A stretch of 34,853 nucleotides of DNA from Comamonadaceae bacterium (GCA_947448885.1 CANFPJ010000015.1:1-34853); one strand, 5' to 3'. Positions 26,916-34,853 are shown, counted from the first letter of the stretch. A program made the numbers and translations. Notes: generated by a model from the letters alone, not told the origin.

Positions 26916-27902
26916 ATGACCCACCCCCTTTCATCCCCGGCCGTGCGCGTCCATGCCATTGGTGGACCCGAGGTGATGCAACTTGAATCTGTCGAGGTGC
27001 CCGCACCCGGGCCGCTGCAAATTCGAATTCAACAATCAGCCGTCGGCATCAACTACATCGACGTCTATCACCGCACAGGGGTCTACCCCATTGGCCTGCC
27101 CGCCATCATTGGGAGCGAGGCAGTGGGGGTGGTCGAATCGGTGGGCAGCGCCGTACACGACCTGCGCGTCGGCCAGCGCGTGACCTATGCGCCTGTGATC
27201 GGCGCGTATGCGCAGTACCGCAACTTGAACGCCGATCGGGCCATCTTGGTGCCCGATGGCTTGAGCGATACCCAGGTCGCCGGCATGATGCTCAAAGGCA
27301 TGACGGCGCACTCGCTGGTGCGCCGTGCCTACCCTGTCAAAGCGGGCGACACTGTGCTGATACAAGCCGCCGCCGGTGGCGTGGGATTGATCGTCTGCCA
27401 ATGGGCCAAGCACCTGGGGGCAACGGTGATTGGCACGGTGGGCAGTGAGGAAAAAGCGGCTTTGGTACGCGCCCACGGCGCGGATCACACCATTCTTTAC
27501 CGAGACCGCGACTTTGTTCAAGCCGTGAAAGACATCACCGCAGGCGCGGGGGTGCAAGCCATTTTTGACGGTGTGGGCAAAGACACGTTTGTGCCGTCCC
27601 TGCAATGCCTGGCGCCTTTTGGCACCATCGTGAGTTTTGGTCAGGCTTCGGGCATGGTGCCGCCATTTGACTTGGTGGGCCTGCGCACCAACTCTGCCTA
27701 CATCACACGCGCCTCTTTGGCCATCCATGTCAGCCAGCGGCGGGACCTGCTGGTGTCGGCCCAAGAGTTGTTTGAAGTGGTGCTCAATGGAGCGGTTCGC
27801 ATCGACGTAAAGCGCCAATTCAAGTTATCGCAAGCTGCCTTGGCGCACCGCGAACTCGAGGGCCGTCAAACCCTGGGCTCGTCCATTTTTACTCTACCTT
27901 GA
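26916..27902 (+). CDS. qor: NADPH:quinone oxidoreductase (zeta-crystallin type MDR)
   Basis: A 328-residue zinc-independent MDR enzyme. The N-terminal domain has VGINYIDVYHRTGVYP and the PAIIGSEAVGVV strand; the Rossmann domain has DTVLIQAAAGGVGLIVCQWAKHLGA, and the late SLAIHVSQRRDLL helix matches bacterial Qor. It reduces quinones or enones by one-electron or hydride transfer with NADPH (family knowledge). It follows the Bug gene by 11 bp. Its last 14 bp overlap the 3' end of the convergent Bug gene at 27889. Together with the MDR gene at 24760 it makes two reductases flanking one divergent region. Confidence 0.9.
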   Translation: MTHPLSSPAVRVHAIGGPEVMQLESVEVPAPGPLQIRIQQSAVGINYIDVYHRTGVYPIGLPAIIGSEAVGVVESVGSAVHDLRVGQRVTYAPVIGAYAQYRNLNADRAILVPDGLSDTQVAGMMLKGMTAHSLVRRAYPVKAGDTVLIQAAAGGVGLIVCQWAKHLGATVIGTVGSEEKAALVRAHGADHTILYRDRDFVQAVKDITAGAGVQAIFDGVGKDTFVPSLQCLAPFGTIVSFGQASGMVPPFDLVGLRTNSAYITRASLAIHVSQRRDLLVSAQELFEVVLNGAVRIDVKRQFKLSQAALAHRELEGRQTLGSSIFTLP

Positions 27903-28866
27903 TCTTGGCTTTTTCAACCACCCGGCGCCAGCGTTGGATGTCGGCGCGGATGATGTCCATCATTTGTTCGGGGCTGCCGCCCACCAGCTTGGTGCCGTCG
28001 GCCTCGAACTTGGTGGCGGTGGTGCGCTCGCGCAAGATGGCGTTGATCTCGCTGTTGAGCAAGGCCACCACATCAGCGGGCAGGCCTTTGGGGCCGGCCA
28101 AAGCCTTCCAGTCCACCACGTTGTAGTCGGCGATGCCTTGCTCGGCAAAGGTGGGCAGGTCTGCCAAGTGGCCCATGCGCTCGTTGCCGGCCACGCCCAA
28201 GCCCAGCACCCGGCCACTTTTGATGAACGGCGCGCCAAAGGTGGCGCTGGTGAGCATCATGTCGATGCTGCCACTGATCACATCGTTGAACGCTTGTGAC
28301 GAGCCCTTGTAGGGCACGTGGATGAGTTTGACGCCCATAATGAAAGCCAGCTCCTCCATGCCCAGGTGGGCGATGGAGCCCACACCCGCCGAGCCATAGC
28401 TCAATTTGCCAGGCTCTTTTTGGGCCGCAGCGATCAAGGCAGCGAGGTTTTTGAATGGGGACTTGCTGCCCACCACCAACACCACCGGATCGCGCGAAAT
28501 CATGGCCACGGGCTGCATGTCGGCGATCGGGTCATAGGGCAACTTGGTCACCGCCGCTTGAATCGGGTAGGTGCTCGACATGTTGAGCAGGGTGTATCCA
28601 TCGGGTGCCGACTTCAGCACAAAGTCTGCGCCCACGCTGCCGCCAGCCCCAACGCGGTTTTCCACCACCACCGGTTGGGCCACGCGCTCGGACAGGCGCT
28701 GGGCCAAAAACCGCGCCACGGTGTCGCCACCGCCGCCGGCGGCAAAGGGCACCACGAACTTGATGGGGCGATCGGGGTATTTGCGGGTCTGCGCTGGTGC
28801 CAGCCATGGCCACACCGCAGCCGCACTGGCAACAGCCCATTGGAGGGATTGGCGACGCGTGATCAT
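27889..28866 (-). CDS. Bug/TctC-family periplasmic solute-binding receptor
   Basis: A 325-residue protein. The leader MITRRQSLQWAVASAA has a T-R-R motif, again Tat-like, and the mature part begins near KYPDRPIKFVVPF. Family marks are GGGDTVARFLAQRLSE, VVENRVGAGGSVG, APDGYTLLN, EPGKLSYGSAG, IHVPYKGSSQAF and DLPTFAEQG. The ATG at 28866 matches the leader; the open frame to 28965 adds Pro-rich sequence without signal character. It is 10 bp after the LeuD-like gene and last in the lyase-LeuC-LeuD operon. Its 3' end overlaps the convergent qor gene by 14 bp. Confidence 0.93.
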   Translation of the reverse strand: MITRRQSLQWAVASAAAVWPWLAPAQTRKYPDRPIKFVVPFAAGGGGDTVARFLAQRLSERVAQPVVVENRVGAGGSVGADFVLKSAPDGYTLLNMSSTYPIQAAVTKLPYDPIADMQPVAMISRDPVVLVVGSKSPFKNLAALIAAAQKEPGKLSYGSAGVGSIAHLGMEELAFIMGVKLIHVPYKGSSQAFNDVISGSIDMMLTSATFGAPFIKSGRVLGLGVAGNERMGHLADLPTFAEQGIADYNVVDWKALAGPKGLPADVVALLNSEINAILRERTTATKFEADGTKLVGGSPEQMMDIIRADIQRWRRVVEKAKIKVE

Positions 28867-28876
28867 GGTGGCGGTC

Positions 28877-29530
28877 TCAGGGTTTGGGGAGGGTGCTGGG
28901 TGCGGGCCCGGGCGCGGTGTAGGCCCACGGGCGGCGCAGTCGGTCTTGGGCGCGCCACGCGTCAATGTGGTCGCGGCGGGCCAAGGTCATGTCGATTTCG
29001 TCCACGCCTTGCAACAGCATTTGGCGCAAGGTCTCGGGTGCGGCAAAGGCAAACGCCAAACCGGCCTGGGCCAAGGTCACGGTTTGGCGGTGCAAGTCCA
29101 CGGCCACTTCGGCGCGCCCCTGGCTTTGCAGCACCGCATCGGCGAGTTGGCGCACCTGTTCAATGGGCAGGGTCACGGGCAACAAGCCATTGCGAAAGCA
29201 GTTGTTGAAAAAGATGCCGCCAAACGAGGGGGCAATCACACTGCGAAAGCCAAATTCACGCAGGGCCTTGGGCGCGCGCTCGCGCGAGGAGCCACAGCCA
29301 AAATTGCGGTCGGCGAGCAGCACCTGGGCCTGGTCATACGGGGCTTGGTTGAGCACAAAGTCGGGGTTGGGCTGGCCATCGGCCAAAAACCGCGCGTTGG
29401 CAAACAGGTGTGCGCCATAGCCTTTGGCGTCGGTGCCACCCAAATACCGGGCGGGGATGATTTGATCGGTGTCGATGTTGATCTGCATCATCGGGGCCGC
29501 CACCCCACACACCTGGGTAAAGGTTTCCAT
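28877..29530 (-). CDS. leuD: LeuD-like small subunit of a dehydratase (3-isopropylmalate dehydratase family)
   Basis: A 217-residue protein. Signatures are INIDTDQIIPARYLGG near 18-33, the NFGCGSSRERAPKAL swivel-domain motif, and the APSFGGIFFNN segment. It pairs with the LeuC-like large subunit to form a [4Fe-4S] hydro-lyase. The gene begins with an ATG that overlaps the leuC-like stop by one base (TGATG). The C-terminal tail (WAYTAPGPAPS) is an extension with low complexity. Function may not be leucine biosynthesis: no leuA or leuB is near and a lyase precedes the pair. Confidence 0.88.
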   Translation of the reverse strand: METFTQVCGVAAPMMQINIDTDQIIPARYLGGTDAKGYGAHLFANARFLADGQPNPDFVLNQAPYDQAQVLLADRNFGCGSSRERAPKALREFGFRSVIAPSFGGIFFNNCFRNGLLPVTLPIEQVRQLADAVLQSQGRAEVAVDLHRQTVTLAQAGLAFAFAAPETLRQMLLQGVDEIDMTLARRDHIDAWRAQDRLRRPWAYTAPGPAPSTLPKP

Positions 29531-30942
29531 CAGTTCACCTCCGTGGTGGCGGTGGCGATGCAGCCAGCCAGGGCAGACGCCGCCACCGTGGCCGGGCTGG
29601 CCAAGTGGGTGCGGGTGAGCGGCCCTTGGCGCCCCTTGAAGTTGCGGTTGGTGGTGCTGATCACGCGCAAATTGGCAAAGCGGTCGTCGCCAATGTGGCC
29701 GCAAAACCCGCAAGCCGAGGCGTGCCACTCAAAGCCCGCGTCGATGAAGATTCGGTCCAGCCCCTCGGCTTCGGCCGCCAATTTGACCGGGGTGGAGCCA
29801 GGCACACAAATGGCCTGTACCCCGGCTTTGACCTTGTGCCCTTTGAGGACCTGGGCGGCCACGCGCAAATCCGACAAACGGGCGTTGGTGCACGACCCGA
29901 TGTAGGCCACGTCGATGGGCATGCCGCTCAAGGCTTGGCCTGCGCGGAGCTGCATGTAGTCCAAGGCCTTTTGCGCCTCGGCGCGGGCTTCATCGTCGCG
30001 CTCGGCGCTAGGTTGGGGCACCTCGTCGCTGGCGGCGCACACGTGCTGCGGGCTGGTGCCCCAGGTCACTTGCGGGGCCAAAGCAGAAACATCGATCACC
30101 ACCTCGGCGTCAAAGTGCGCTGTGGGGTCGGTGCGCAAGCTGCGCCAGTAAGCCACCGCTTCGTCCCAGGCCGCGCCTTGGGGCGCGTAGGCTTTGCCTG
30201 CCAAATACGCAAAGGTCAGATCGTCGGGCGGGACAAAGCCGTATTTGGCTGAAAACTCCACCGCCATGTTGCACAACGTCAAGCGGCCCTCGATGGGCAG
30301 TTGGGCCATGGCCGAACCCGCGAACTCCACCGCATAACCAATGCCACCGTTGGCGCCCACGCGCCCAATCAGCGCCAGCACCAGGTCTTTGGCGTAAACA
30401 CCACGCGGCAATGTGCCTTCAAAGCGCACCCGCATGTTTTTGGGTTTGGCCTGGGCCAGGGTTTGGGTGGCCAGCACATGCTCGGCTTCGCTGGCCCCAA
30501 TGCCCCAGGCCAAGGCGCCCACGCCCCCAACCGTGCAGGTGTGGCTGTCGCAGCACACCAACGTCGCGCCTGGCAAGGCAATGCCCAACTCGGGCGCCAC
30601 CACGTGGGCGATGCCTTGGCGCGGGTCGTCGTGGTCGATGAAGTGAAAGCCATAGGCGCGCGAGGCCTGGCGCGTGCCGTCGATCATGGCCGGGCCGCTG
30701 ACCGACACCGACTCATTGGGCCCGCGCCCTGGTCGGGTGCTGATCAGGTGCTCAATGACGGTGAACACCTGGCCCCGGCTGTCGGGGGTGCGGCCGTGCT
30801 CGGCCAAAGCCCGCACCGCTTGGCTGCCGCTCAATTCATGCAACACCAAACGGTCGATTTGCAGCAAGGCCAGGTCTTCGCCCAAGGCCGTGATCAGGTG
30901 GTCGTCCCAAACCTTGTCAAAGTAGGTGCGCGGCTGGCTCAT
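29530..30942 (-). CDS. leuC: LeuC-like large subunit of an aconitase-superfamily dehydratase
   Basis: A 470-residue protein, the same length as bacterial LeuC. CCDSHTCT (130-137) and GSCTNARL (349-356) fit the superfamily, and cluster ligands Cys351, Cys411 and Cys414 are all present. The region after the last Cys pair reads ACGFCGHIGDD where true LeuC usually has GCSMCLAMN, and PGSGPVK reads PGSTPVK. These changes lie near the active site and suggest another substrate (inference). The ATG at 30942 is 11 bp after the lyase gene; the frame extends upstream only as a shadow. With LeuD-like it could be a dimethylmaleate- or citraconate-type hydratase; a true 3-isopropylmalate enzyme is not excluded. 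Confidence 0.88.
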   Translation of the reverse strand: MSQPRTYFDKVWDDHLITALGEDLALLQIDRLVLHELSGSQAVRALAEHGRTPDSRGQVFTVIEHLISTRPGRGPNESVSVSGPAMIDGTRQASRAYGFHFIDHDDPRQGIAHVVAPELGIALPGATLVCCDSHTCTVGGVGALAWGIGASEAEHVLATQTLAQAKPKNMRVRFEGTLPRGVYAKDLVLALIGRVGANGGIGYAVEFAGSAMAQLPIEGRLTLCNMAVEFSAKYGFVPPDDLTFAYLAGKAYAPQGAAWDEAVAYWRSLRTDPTAHFDAEVVIDVSALAPQVTWGTSPQHVCAASDEVPQPSAERDDEARAEAQKALDYMQLRAGQALSGMPIDVAYIGSCTNARLSDLRVAAQVLKGHKVKAGVQAICVPGSTPVKLAAEAEGLDRIFIDAGFEWHASACGFCGHIGDDRFANLRVISTTNRNFKGRQGPLTRTHLASPATVAASALAGCIATATTEVN

Positions 30943-30953
30943 GGACGCGCCCC

Positions 30954-31847
30954 TCAAACCGTGCGTTCGCCATAGCGGTCCGACAGCGCATTGAAGTGCG
31001 GCGCATCGACCATGACCTGGCGCTCTTTGAACATCATCAATTGGTCTTCGATGCCGTTGACCGAGCCATGGTCGTGCAAATGTTGCAAGCTGTTTTGCAT
31101 CGCCATCAGCGAGGCTTGCAGGGCCAAGTTGGCATACACAATGACCGAAAAGCCCATTTTGGCCAGCTCTTTTTGCGGCAACAACGGGGTTTTGCCGCCC
31201 ACCACCAGGTTGCACACGTGCACCCCGGGCACCTCGCGCGGGATGGCCGCCAACTCGTCGATGTTGAGCGGGGCTTCGATGAACAAAAAGTCCGCCCCCG
31301 CCTCTTGGTAAGCGCGGGCGCGGTCCATGGCGGCCTCCAAGCCCTCCATCGAGCGGGCATCGGTGCGCGCCAAGATCATCAGTTGGTCGTCTTCGCGGGT
31401 GTCCACGGCGGCCTTGATTTTTTGCACCATCTCTGACTTGGAAATCACCGTCTTGTTTTCAAAATGGCCACAGCGCTTGGGAAAGGTTTGGTCCTCCAAC
31501 ATGATGCCGTTGGCCCCAGCCCGCTCCAGCACGCGAACGGTGTGCACCACATTGATGGCGTTGCCAAAGCCGGTGTCACCGTCCACCAGCAGCGGGATGT
31601 TGACCGCATCGCGGATGGCGCCCACGTGGGCGGCCAGCTCGGCCAGCGACACCAAGCCAATGTCGGGCGCACCCAAATAGGTGTTGGCCACGGCCGCCCC
31701 ACTGACCATCAACATGTGGTGGCCGGTGGCCTCGATCACGCGGGCGGCCAGCGCATTGGCTGCACCTGGCATCAAATGCCCGGCACCGGGCGTGAGGGCT
31801 TGGCGAAATTGCTGGTTCAACAAGGCGTTGGCGACGCTGCGGGGCAT
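30954..31847 (-). CDS. Isocitrate lyase/PEP mutase-superfamily C-C lyase
   Basis: A 297-residue TIM-barrel enzyme. Mg-binding DGDTGFGN (about 89-96), LEDQTFPKRCGHF with catalytic Cys126, and ILARTDAR (159-166) are clear. The K-R-C-G-H loop marks lyases of the 2-methylisocitrate/2,3-dimethylmalate/oxaloacetate-hydrolase type, not PEP mutase. Such lyases split 2-hydroxy acids into two smaller acids, such as pyruvate and propionate (established for those enzymes). GAGGAA precedes the ATG at 31847. It is first in an operon with the LeuC/LeuD-like pair, so the pair probably makes the hydroxy acid that this enzyme cuts (inference). Confidence 0.9.
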   Translation of the reverse strand: MPRSVANALLNQQFRQALTPGAGHLMPGAANALAARVIEATGHHMLMVSGAAVANTYLGAPDIGLVSLAELAAHVGAIRDAVNIPLLVDGDTGFGNAINVVHTVRVLERAGANGIMLEDQTFPKRCGHFENKTVISKSEMVQKIKAAVDTREDDQLMILARTDARSMEGLEAAMDRARAYQEAGADFLFIEAPLNIDELAAIPREVPGVHVCNLVVGGKTPLLPQKELAKMGFSVIVYANLALQASLMAMQNSLQHLHDHGSVNGIEDQLMMFKERQVMVDAPHFNALSDRYGERTV

Positions 31848-31892
31848 GGTGGATTCCTCGGTGGTGGGTGGGGCAACAACAGGTTGCGGCGC

Positions 31893-31922
31893 ATTGTTGG
31901 GCCCCGGGTTTGAATTTGTCAA
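31893..31922 (-). promoter_or_regulatory. Candidate sigma70 promoter for the lyase-leuCD-like operon
   Basis: On the minus strand TTGACA (31917-31922, exact consensus) is 18 bp from AACAAT (31893-31898, four of six). It lies about 46 bp before the lyase ATG. It is the best -35 found in the 169-bp divergent gap with gpx; I see no equally good plus-strand promoter. Confidence 0.5.
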
Positions 31923-32016
31923 TGTCGAAGGGGACTGTAAGCCCAAGCGCGGCACAGCCTGCGCCCACATGCTTTTCGTTTTGGCGACAATCGCTGCCAC
32001 CCTTTTGGAGAACACC

Positions 32017-32502
32017 ATGCCCCAACTCAGCGACTTTCAAGCCCAAAGCATCGACGGCAGCAGCGTTTCATTGGCCGATCTGAAAGGCCGGGTGCTGCTC
32101 ATCGTCAACACCGCCAGCGCTTGCGGTTTCACGCCGCAATTTGCTGGCCTGGAGGCTTTGCACCAAAGCCATGGCGCGAAAGGTTTGACGGTGATGGGCT
32201 TCCCCTGCAACCAGTTTGGCGGCCAAGACCCGGGCAGCAACGAAGAGATTGGTGCCTTTTGCCAAAAGAACTATGGCGTGAGCTTCCCGATGATGGCCAA
32301 AGTGAATGTCAACGGTGCCGACGCCCACCCCTTGTTCCAATGGCTCAAAGCGCAAGCCCCAGGCATTTTGGGCAGCGAGGGCATCAAGTGGAACTTCACC
32401 AAATTTCTGATCGGCAAAGATGGCCAAGTGCTGGGCCGCTATGCGCCCACCGACACACCGGCCAAGATCAGCAAAGACATCGAGGCGGCGCTGGCGGCCT
32501 GA
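32017..32502 (+). CDS. Glutathione/thioredoxin peroxidase (Gpx family)
   Basis: A 161-residue protein. Peroxidatic Cys36 in NTASACGFTPQ, Gln70 in FPCNQFGGQDPG, and Trp125 and Asn126 in KWNFTKF complete the Gpx tetrad. Cys82 in AFCQKNYGVSFP is at the usual resolving position of thioredoxin-dependent members. It detoxifies H2O2 and lipid hydroperoxides in the cytoplasm. GGAG lies before the ATG at 32017. It diverges from the lyase operon and converges on glcF, and seems unrelated to the catabolic genes. Confidence 0.93.
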   Translation: MPQLSDFQAQSIDGSSVSLADLKGRVLLIVNTASACGFTPQFAGLEALHQSHGAKGLTVMGFPCNQFGGQDPGSNEEIGAFCQKNYGVSFPMMAKVNVNGADAHPLFQWLKAQAPGILGSEGIKWNFTKFLIGKDGQVLGRYAPTDTPAKISKDIEAALAA

Positions 32503-32510
32503 GCCCGTAT

Positions 32511-32528
32511 GGGGCCAGCACCGGCCCC
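32511..32528. terminator. Candidate bidirectional hairpin between gpx and glcF
   Basis: GGGGCC (32511-32516) pairs with GGCCCC (32523-32528) over a six-base loop, filling most of the 29-bp gap between two convergent genes. No T-run follows on either side. Confidence 0.4.
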
Positions 32529-32531
32529 GCT

Positions 32532-33764
32532 TCAAGCCAAGGCAGCGTCCACCACCTCCACCCAATGCCGCACCGGCACCTGGGTGCCGCTTTGCAAATG
32601 GGTGATGCAGCCGATGTTGGCGCTCAATATGGCGCTGGGTTGCATCTCGTTCAGGTTGCCGAGTTTTCGGTCACGCAATTGGGTGGCGATGGTGGGTTGC
32701 AACACGCTGTAGGTGCCGGCCGAGCCGCAGCACAAATGCGCCTCATTGCTGGCCACCCGCACCTGAAAGCCCAAGGCGCTCATGTGGGTTTCCACGCCGC
32801 CTTTGAGTTGCTGACCGTGCTGCAAAGTACACGGCGGGTGAAACGCAAGCTGCCCTTGTTGTTGGGCTTGTTCAGGGCGAATGCGCGCTCTCAAGGTGGG
32901 CATCAAGTGGGGCAATAACTCGCTCAGGTCTTGGGTGAGTTCGCTGATGCGGGCGGCTTTGTCGGCATAGGCCGGGTCGTTGCGGAAAATGTGGCCATAG
33001 TCTTTGACCGTGACACCGCAGCCCGAGGCGTTCATCACGATGGCTTCCACGCCTTGCGCCACATGCGGCCACCAGGCGTCGATGTTGGTTTTCATTTGGA
33101 CATGGGCCGCGTCTTGGTCGTTCAAGTGGAATTTCACACCACCGCAGCAACCCGCCAGCGGCTCGACCACGGTTTGAATGCCACACGCATCCAACACCCG
33201 CGCGGTGGCGCTGTTGATGTTGGGGCTCATGGCGGGTTGCACACAACCGGCAAGCATCAACACACGGCGGTCATGGGTGCGTGTGGGCCACGCACCGGCG
33301 CTGCGGGCCTCGGGCACCTTGGCTTTGAGGGCGCTTGGCAACAAGGCACGCACGCTTTGGCCCAGCTTCATGGCCGGGGCAAACCAGGGCGAAGACAGGC
33401 CTTCTTTCAGGGCCCAACGCATGGTTTGTTCTGCGGCAGGGCGGGGCACTTTCTCATCCACGATTTTGCGACCGATGTCCACCAAATGCCCATACTGCAC
33501 GCCGCTGGGGCAGGTTGTTTCACAGTTGCGGCAGGTGAGGCACCGGTCCAAATGCAGCTGCGTGTCTCGCGTGGGCGGCACGCCTTCGAGCACTTGTTTG
33601 ATGAGGTAGATGCGCCCACGTGGGCCATCCAACTCGTCTCCAAGCAACTGATAGGTGGGGCAAGTGGCGGTGCAAAAACCGCAGTGCACACATTTGCGCA
33701 AAATCGCCTCGGCCTCTTGGCCGTCGGCGGTGTTTTGAAATTCGGGGGCGAGGTTGGTTTGCAT
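32532..33764 (-). CDS. glcF: Glycolate oxidase iron-sulfur subunit GlcF
   Basis: A 410-residue protein with two [4Fe-4S] motifs, CVHCGFCTATCP (25-36) and CLTCRNCETTCP (75-86), and two CCG-type domains, GCCGGVKF and LCCGSAGTY, typical of GlcF and related membrane-linked electron carriers. It passes electrons from GlcD/GlcE to the respiratory chain while glycolate is oxidised to glyoxylate. It lies 5 bp after glcE in the same operon. All cluster cysteines are present. Confidence 0.95.
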   Translation of the reverse strand: MQTNLAPEFQNTADGQEAEAILRKCVHCGFCTATCPTYQLLGDELDGPRGRIYLIKQVLEGVPPTRDTQLHLDRCLTCRNCETTCPSGVQYGHLVDIGRKIVDEKVPRPAAEQTMRWALKEGLSSPWFAPAMKLGQSVRALLPSALKAKVPEARSAGAWPTRTHDRRVLMLAGCVQPAMSPNINSATARVLDACGIQTVVEPLAGCCGGVKFHLNDQDAAHVQMKTNIDAWWPHVAQGVEAIVMNASGCGVTVKDYGHIFRNDPAYADKAARISELTQDLSELLPHLMPTLRARIRPEQAQQQGQLAFHPPCTLQHGQQLKGGVETHMSALGFQVRVASNEAHLCCGSAGTYSVLQPTIATQLRDRKLGNLNEMQPSAILSANIGCITHLQSGTQVPVRHWVEVVDAALA

Positions 33765-33769
33765 GGTGG

Positions 33770-34853
33770 TCAGCTCAGGCCCAGTCGGCCGGTGTTGAAC
33801 ACACCGTGCGGGTCAAATTGGTGTTGCAGTTGGCGTTGAATGCGTTGCTGCACCGCAGGCAAGGGCGAGAACACGGGGGGCATCTCGCTTGGGGCTTGCA
33901 GGGGGGCGCGAAACAGGGTGGCGTGGCCGCCGGATTGGGCAGCCACAGCGCGCAACTGAGCTGCCGCAGAGAGCGGCGCCCACAGCCAACGCAAACCGCC
34001 ATGCCATTCGATCAAGGGCGCATTGGGCAAGTCCAGCACTGGCGCGGTCTGAGGAACGCTCAAGCGCCACAGCGCCAAGTCGGGTGCAGGGGGTGTGAAG
34101 AAGGGCAAGCGTTGATCGCGACACGCCAACCAATCGGCCTTGGCCTGGGTTGGGTCCATGGCGGCAGCCTGCCCGCCCAAGGCGAGCACATCGGCACACA
34201 TGCGCGGCACCGCTGCATCCACCGCTGCCACCGCGCCACGCAAGCGCACAAAGAGCAAGTCTTGCGCTGGCTGAGCCGTGGTGTCATGCACCCAGCAACT
34301 GGCACTCAAGGGCAGGGGTTGTGCGCCCCAACGCTGCAACACCGCCAAGGCTTTGTCTTGCGGCAATTGGCACACCAAGGTGGCTTCGGCAGGTGCTTGG
34401 GGCAGCACTTTCAGCGACACATCGGTAATCACACCCAAGGTGCCCATGCTGCCCGCCATGACCCGCGACACGTCGTAGCCAGCGACGTTTTTCATCACTT
34501 GGCCACCAAAGGTCAACCACTCTCCAAGGCCGTTGAGCATTTGCACGCCCAGCACATGGTCGCGCACACCGCCGACATTGGCCCGAGCCGGACCCGCCAA
34601 ACCACAGGCCACCATGCCGCCCACGGTGGCGTGACTTTGGCCATCGACAGAAAAATGCGGCGGCTCAAACGCCAAGCATTGGCCTTGCGCGTTGAGCACC
34701 GCTTCCAGCTCGGCCAAAGGCGTGCCCGCACGCACGGTGACCACCAATTCGCTGGGCTCGTAGCTGACGATGCCACTGTGGGCACGGGTGTCCAATACGT
34801 TGGTGCTGTGAGCAGCTTGGCCGTAAAAGTGTTTGCTGTGGCCGCCTTGGATG
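33770..34853 (-). CDS. glcE: Glycolate oxidase FAD-binding subunit GlcE, 5'-truncated by window edge
   Basis: The frame is open to the right edge, so the start lies outside; about 360 codons are visible. The segment GGHSKHFYGQAAHSTNVLDTR near the edge (seen in parts) and SGIVSYEPSELVVTVRAGTPLAE are standard GlcE. QSHATVGGMVACGLAGP and GQVMKNVAGYDVSRVMAGSMGTLG form the FAD-binding PCMH fold. The TTG at 34795 is an internal Leu, not a start. The gene probably follows glcD upstream of the edge, and glcF follows it by 5 bp. It is an FAD subunit of glycolate oxidase. Confidence 0.93.
   Translation of the reverse strand, partial: IQGGHSKHFYGQAAHSTNVLDTRAHSGIVSYEPSELVVTVRAGTPLAELEAVLNAQGQCLAFEPPHFSVDGQSHATVGGMVACGLAGPARANVGGVRDHVLGVQMLNGLGEWLTFGGQVMKNVAGYDVSRVMAGSMGTLGVITDVSLKVLPQAPAEATLVCQLPQDKALAVLQRWGAQPLPLSASCWVHDTTAQPAQDLLFVRLRGAVAAVDAAVPRMCADVLALGGQAAAMDPTQAKADWLACRDQRLPFFTPPAPDLALWRLSVPQTAPVLDLPNAPLIEWHGGLRWLWAPLSAAAQLRAVAAQSGGHATLFRAPLQAPSEMPPVFSPLPAVQQRIQRQLQHQFDPHGVFNTGRLGLS

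Noticed and set aside
31848-32016. Possible small RNA or riboswitch in the lyase/gpx divergent gap
   Set aside because: I see no conserved riboswitch-like core or paired stems; only the minus-strand promoter-like pair was retained.

Overview
This is a GC-rich window with dense coding on both strands and almost no spacer DNA. Its gene content points to a betaproteobacterium of the order Burkholderiales, most likely Comamonadaceae: five orphan Bug/TctC-type periplasmic binding proteins, a TRAP transporter, a complete branched-chain-type (Liv) ABC transporter, and many catabolic enzymes in short operons. Genus cannot be fixed from the sequence alone. I see no rRNA, tRNA, CRISPR array, insertion sequence or phage gene. 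No gene-free stretch exceeds 300 bp; the longest are about 197 bp (4659-4855), about 169 bp (31848-32016) and about 159 bp (25756-25914).

Layout. (1) 1-1364: the 3' part of an EamA/DMT permease gene, then a type II toxin-antitoxin pair (Phd/YefM-like antitoxin and PIN toxin) with its own promoter. (2) 1446-5818, minus strand: a Bug receptor, an aldo/keto reductase and a C-C-bond hydrolase of the 2,6-dihydroxypseudooxynicotine hydrolase type, and a second Bug receptor. (3) 5938-14145, plus strand: two alpha/beta hydrolases, a TRAP transporter (dctPQM), a class II aldolase, a D-2-hydroxyacid dehydrogenase and a PaaK-like acyl-CoA ligase. This looks like an uptake-plus-catabolism operon. (4) 14214-19635, minus strand: a TIM-barrel amidohydrolase-family gene followed by livK-H-M-G-F. 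A ThDP-dependent enzyme of the acetolactate-synthase type diverges from it (19685-21379). (5) 21454-25755, minus strand: a zinc-independent MDR reductase, a Bug receptor, a fumarylacetoacetase-family hydrolase, a pyrrolidone-carboxylate-peptidase-like enzyme and a cysteine amidohydrolase. (6) 25915-27902, plus strand: a Bug receptor and a quinone oxidoreductase. (7) 27889-31847, minus strand: an isocitrate-lyase/PEP-mutase superfamily lyase, LeuC-like and LeuD-like dehydratase subunits and a Bug receptor, packed almost without gaps. (8) 32017-34853: glutathione peroxidase, then glcF and the 3' part of glcE on the minus strand.

How it fits together. The window reads as a catabolic neighbourhood for organic acids and their ester or amide derivatives. 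High-affinity receptors sit beside hydrolases that open or cleave substrates, lyases or aldolases that cut them, and dehydrogenases or a CoA ligase that pass fragments to central metabolism. The most notable candidate is the lyase + LeuC-like + LeuD-like + Bug operon. Its composition matches a hydratase-then-lyase module such as dimethylmaleate hydratase plus 2,3-dimethylmalate lyase, not leucine biosynthesis. This is an inference from gene families and context. All coordinates come from reading the sequence, and no database search was run.
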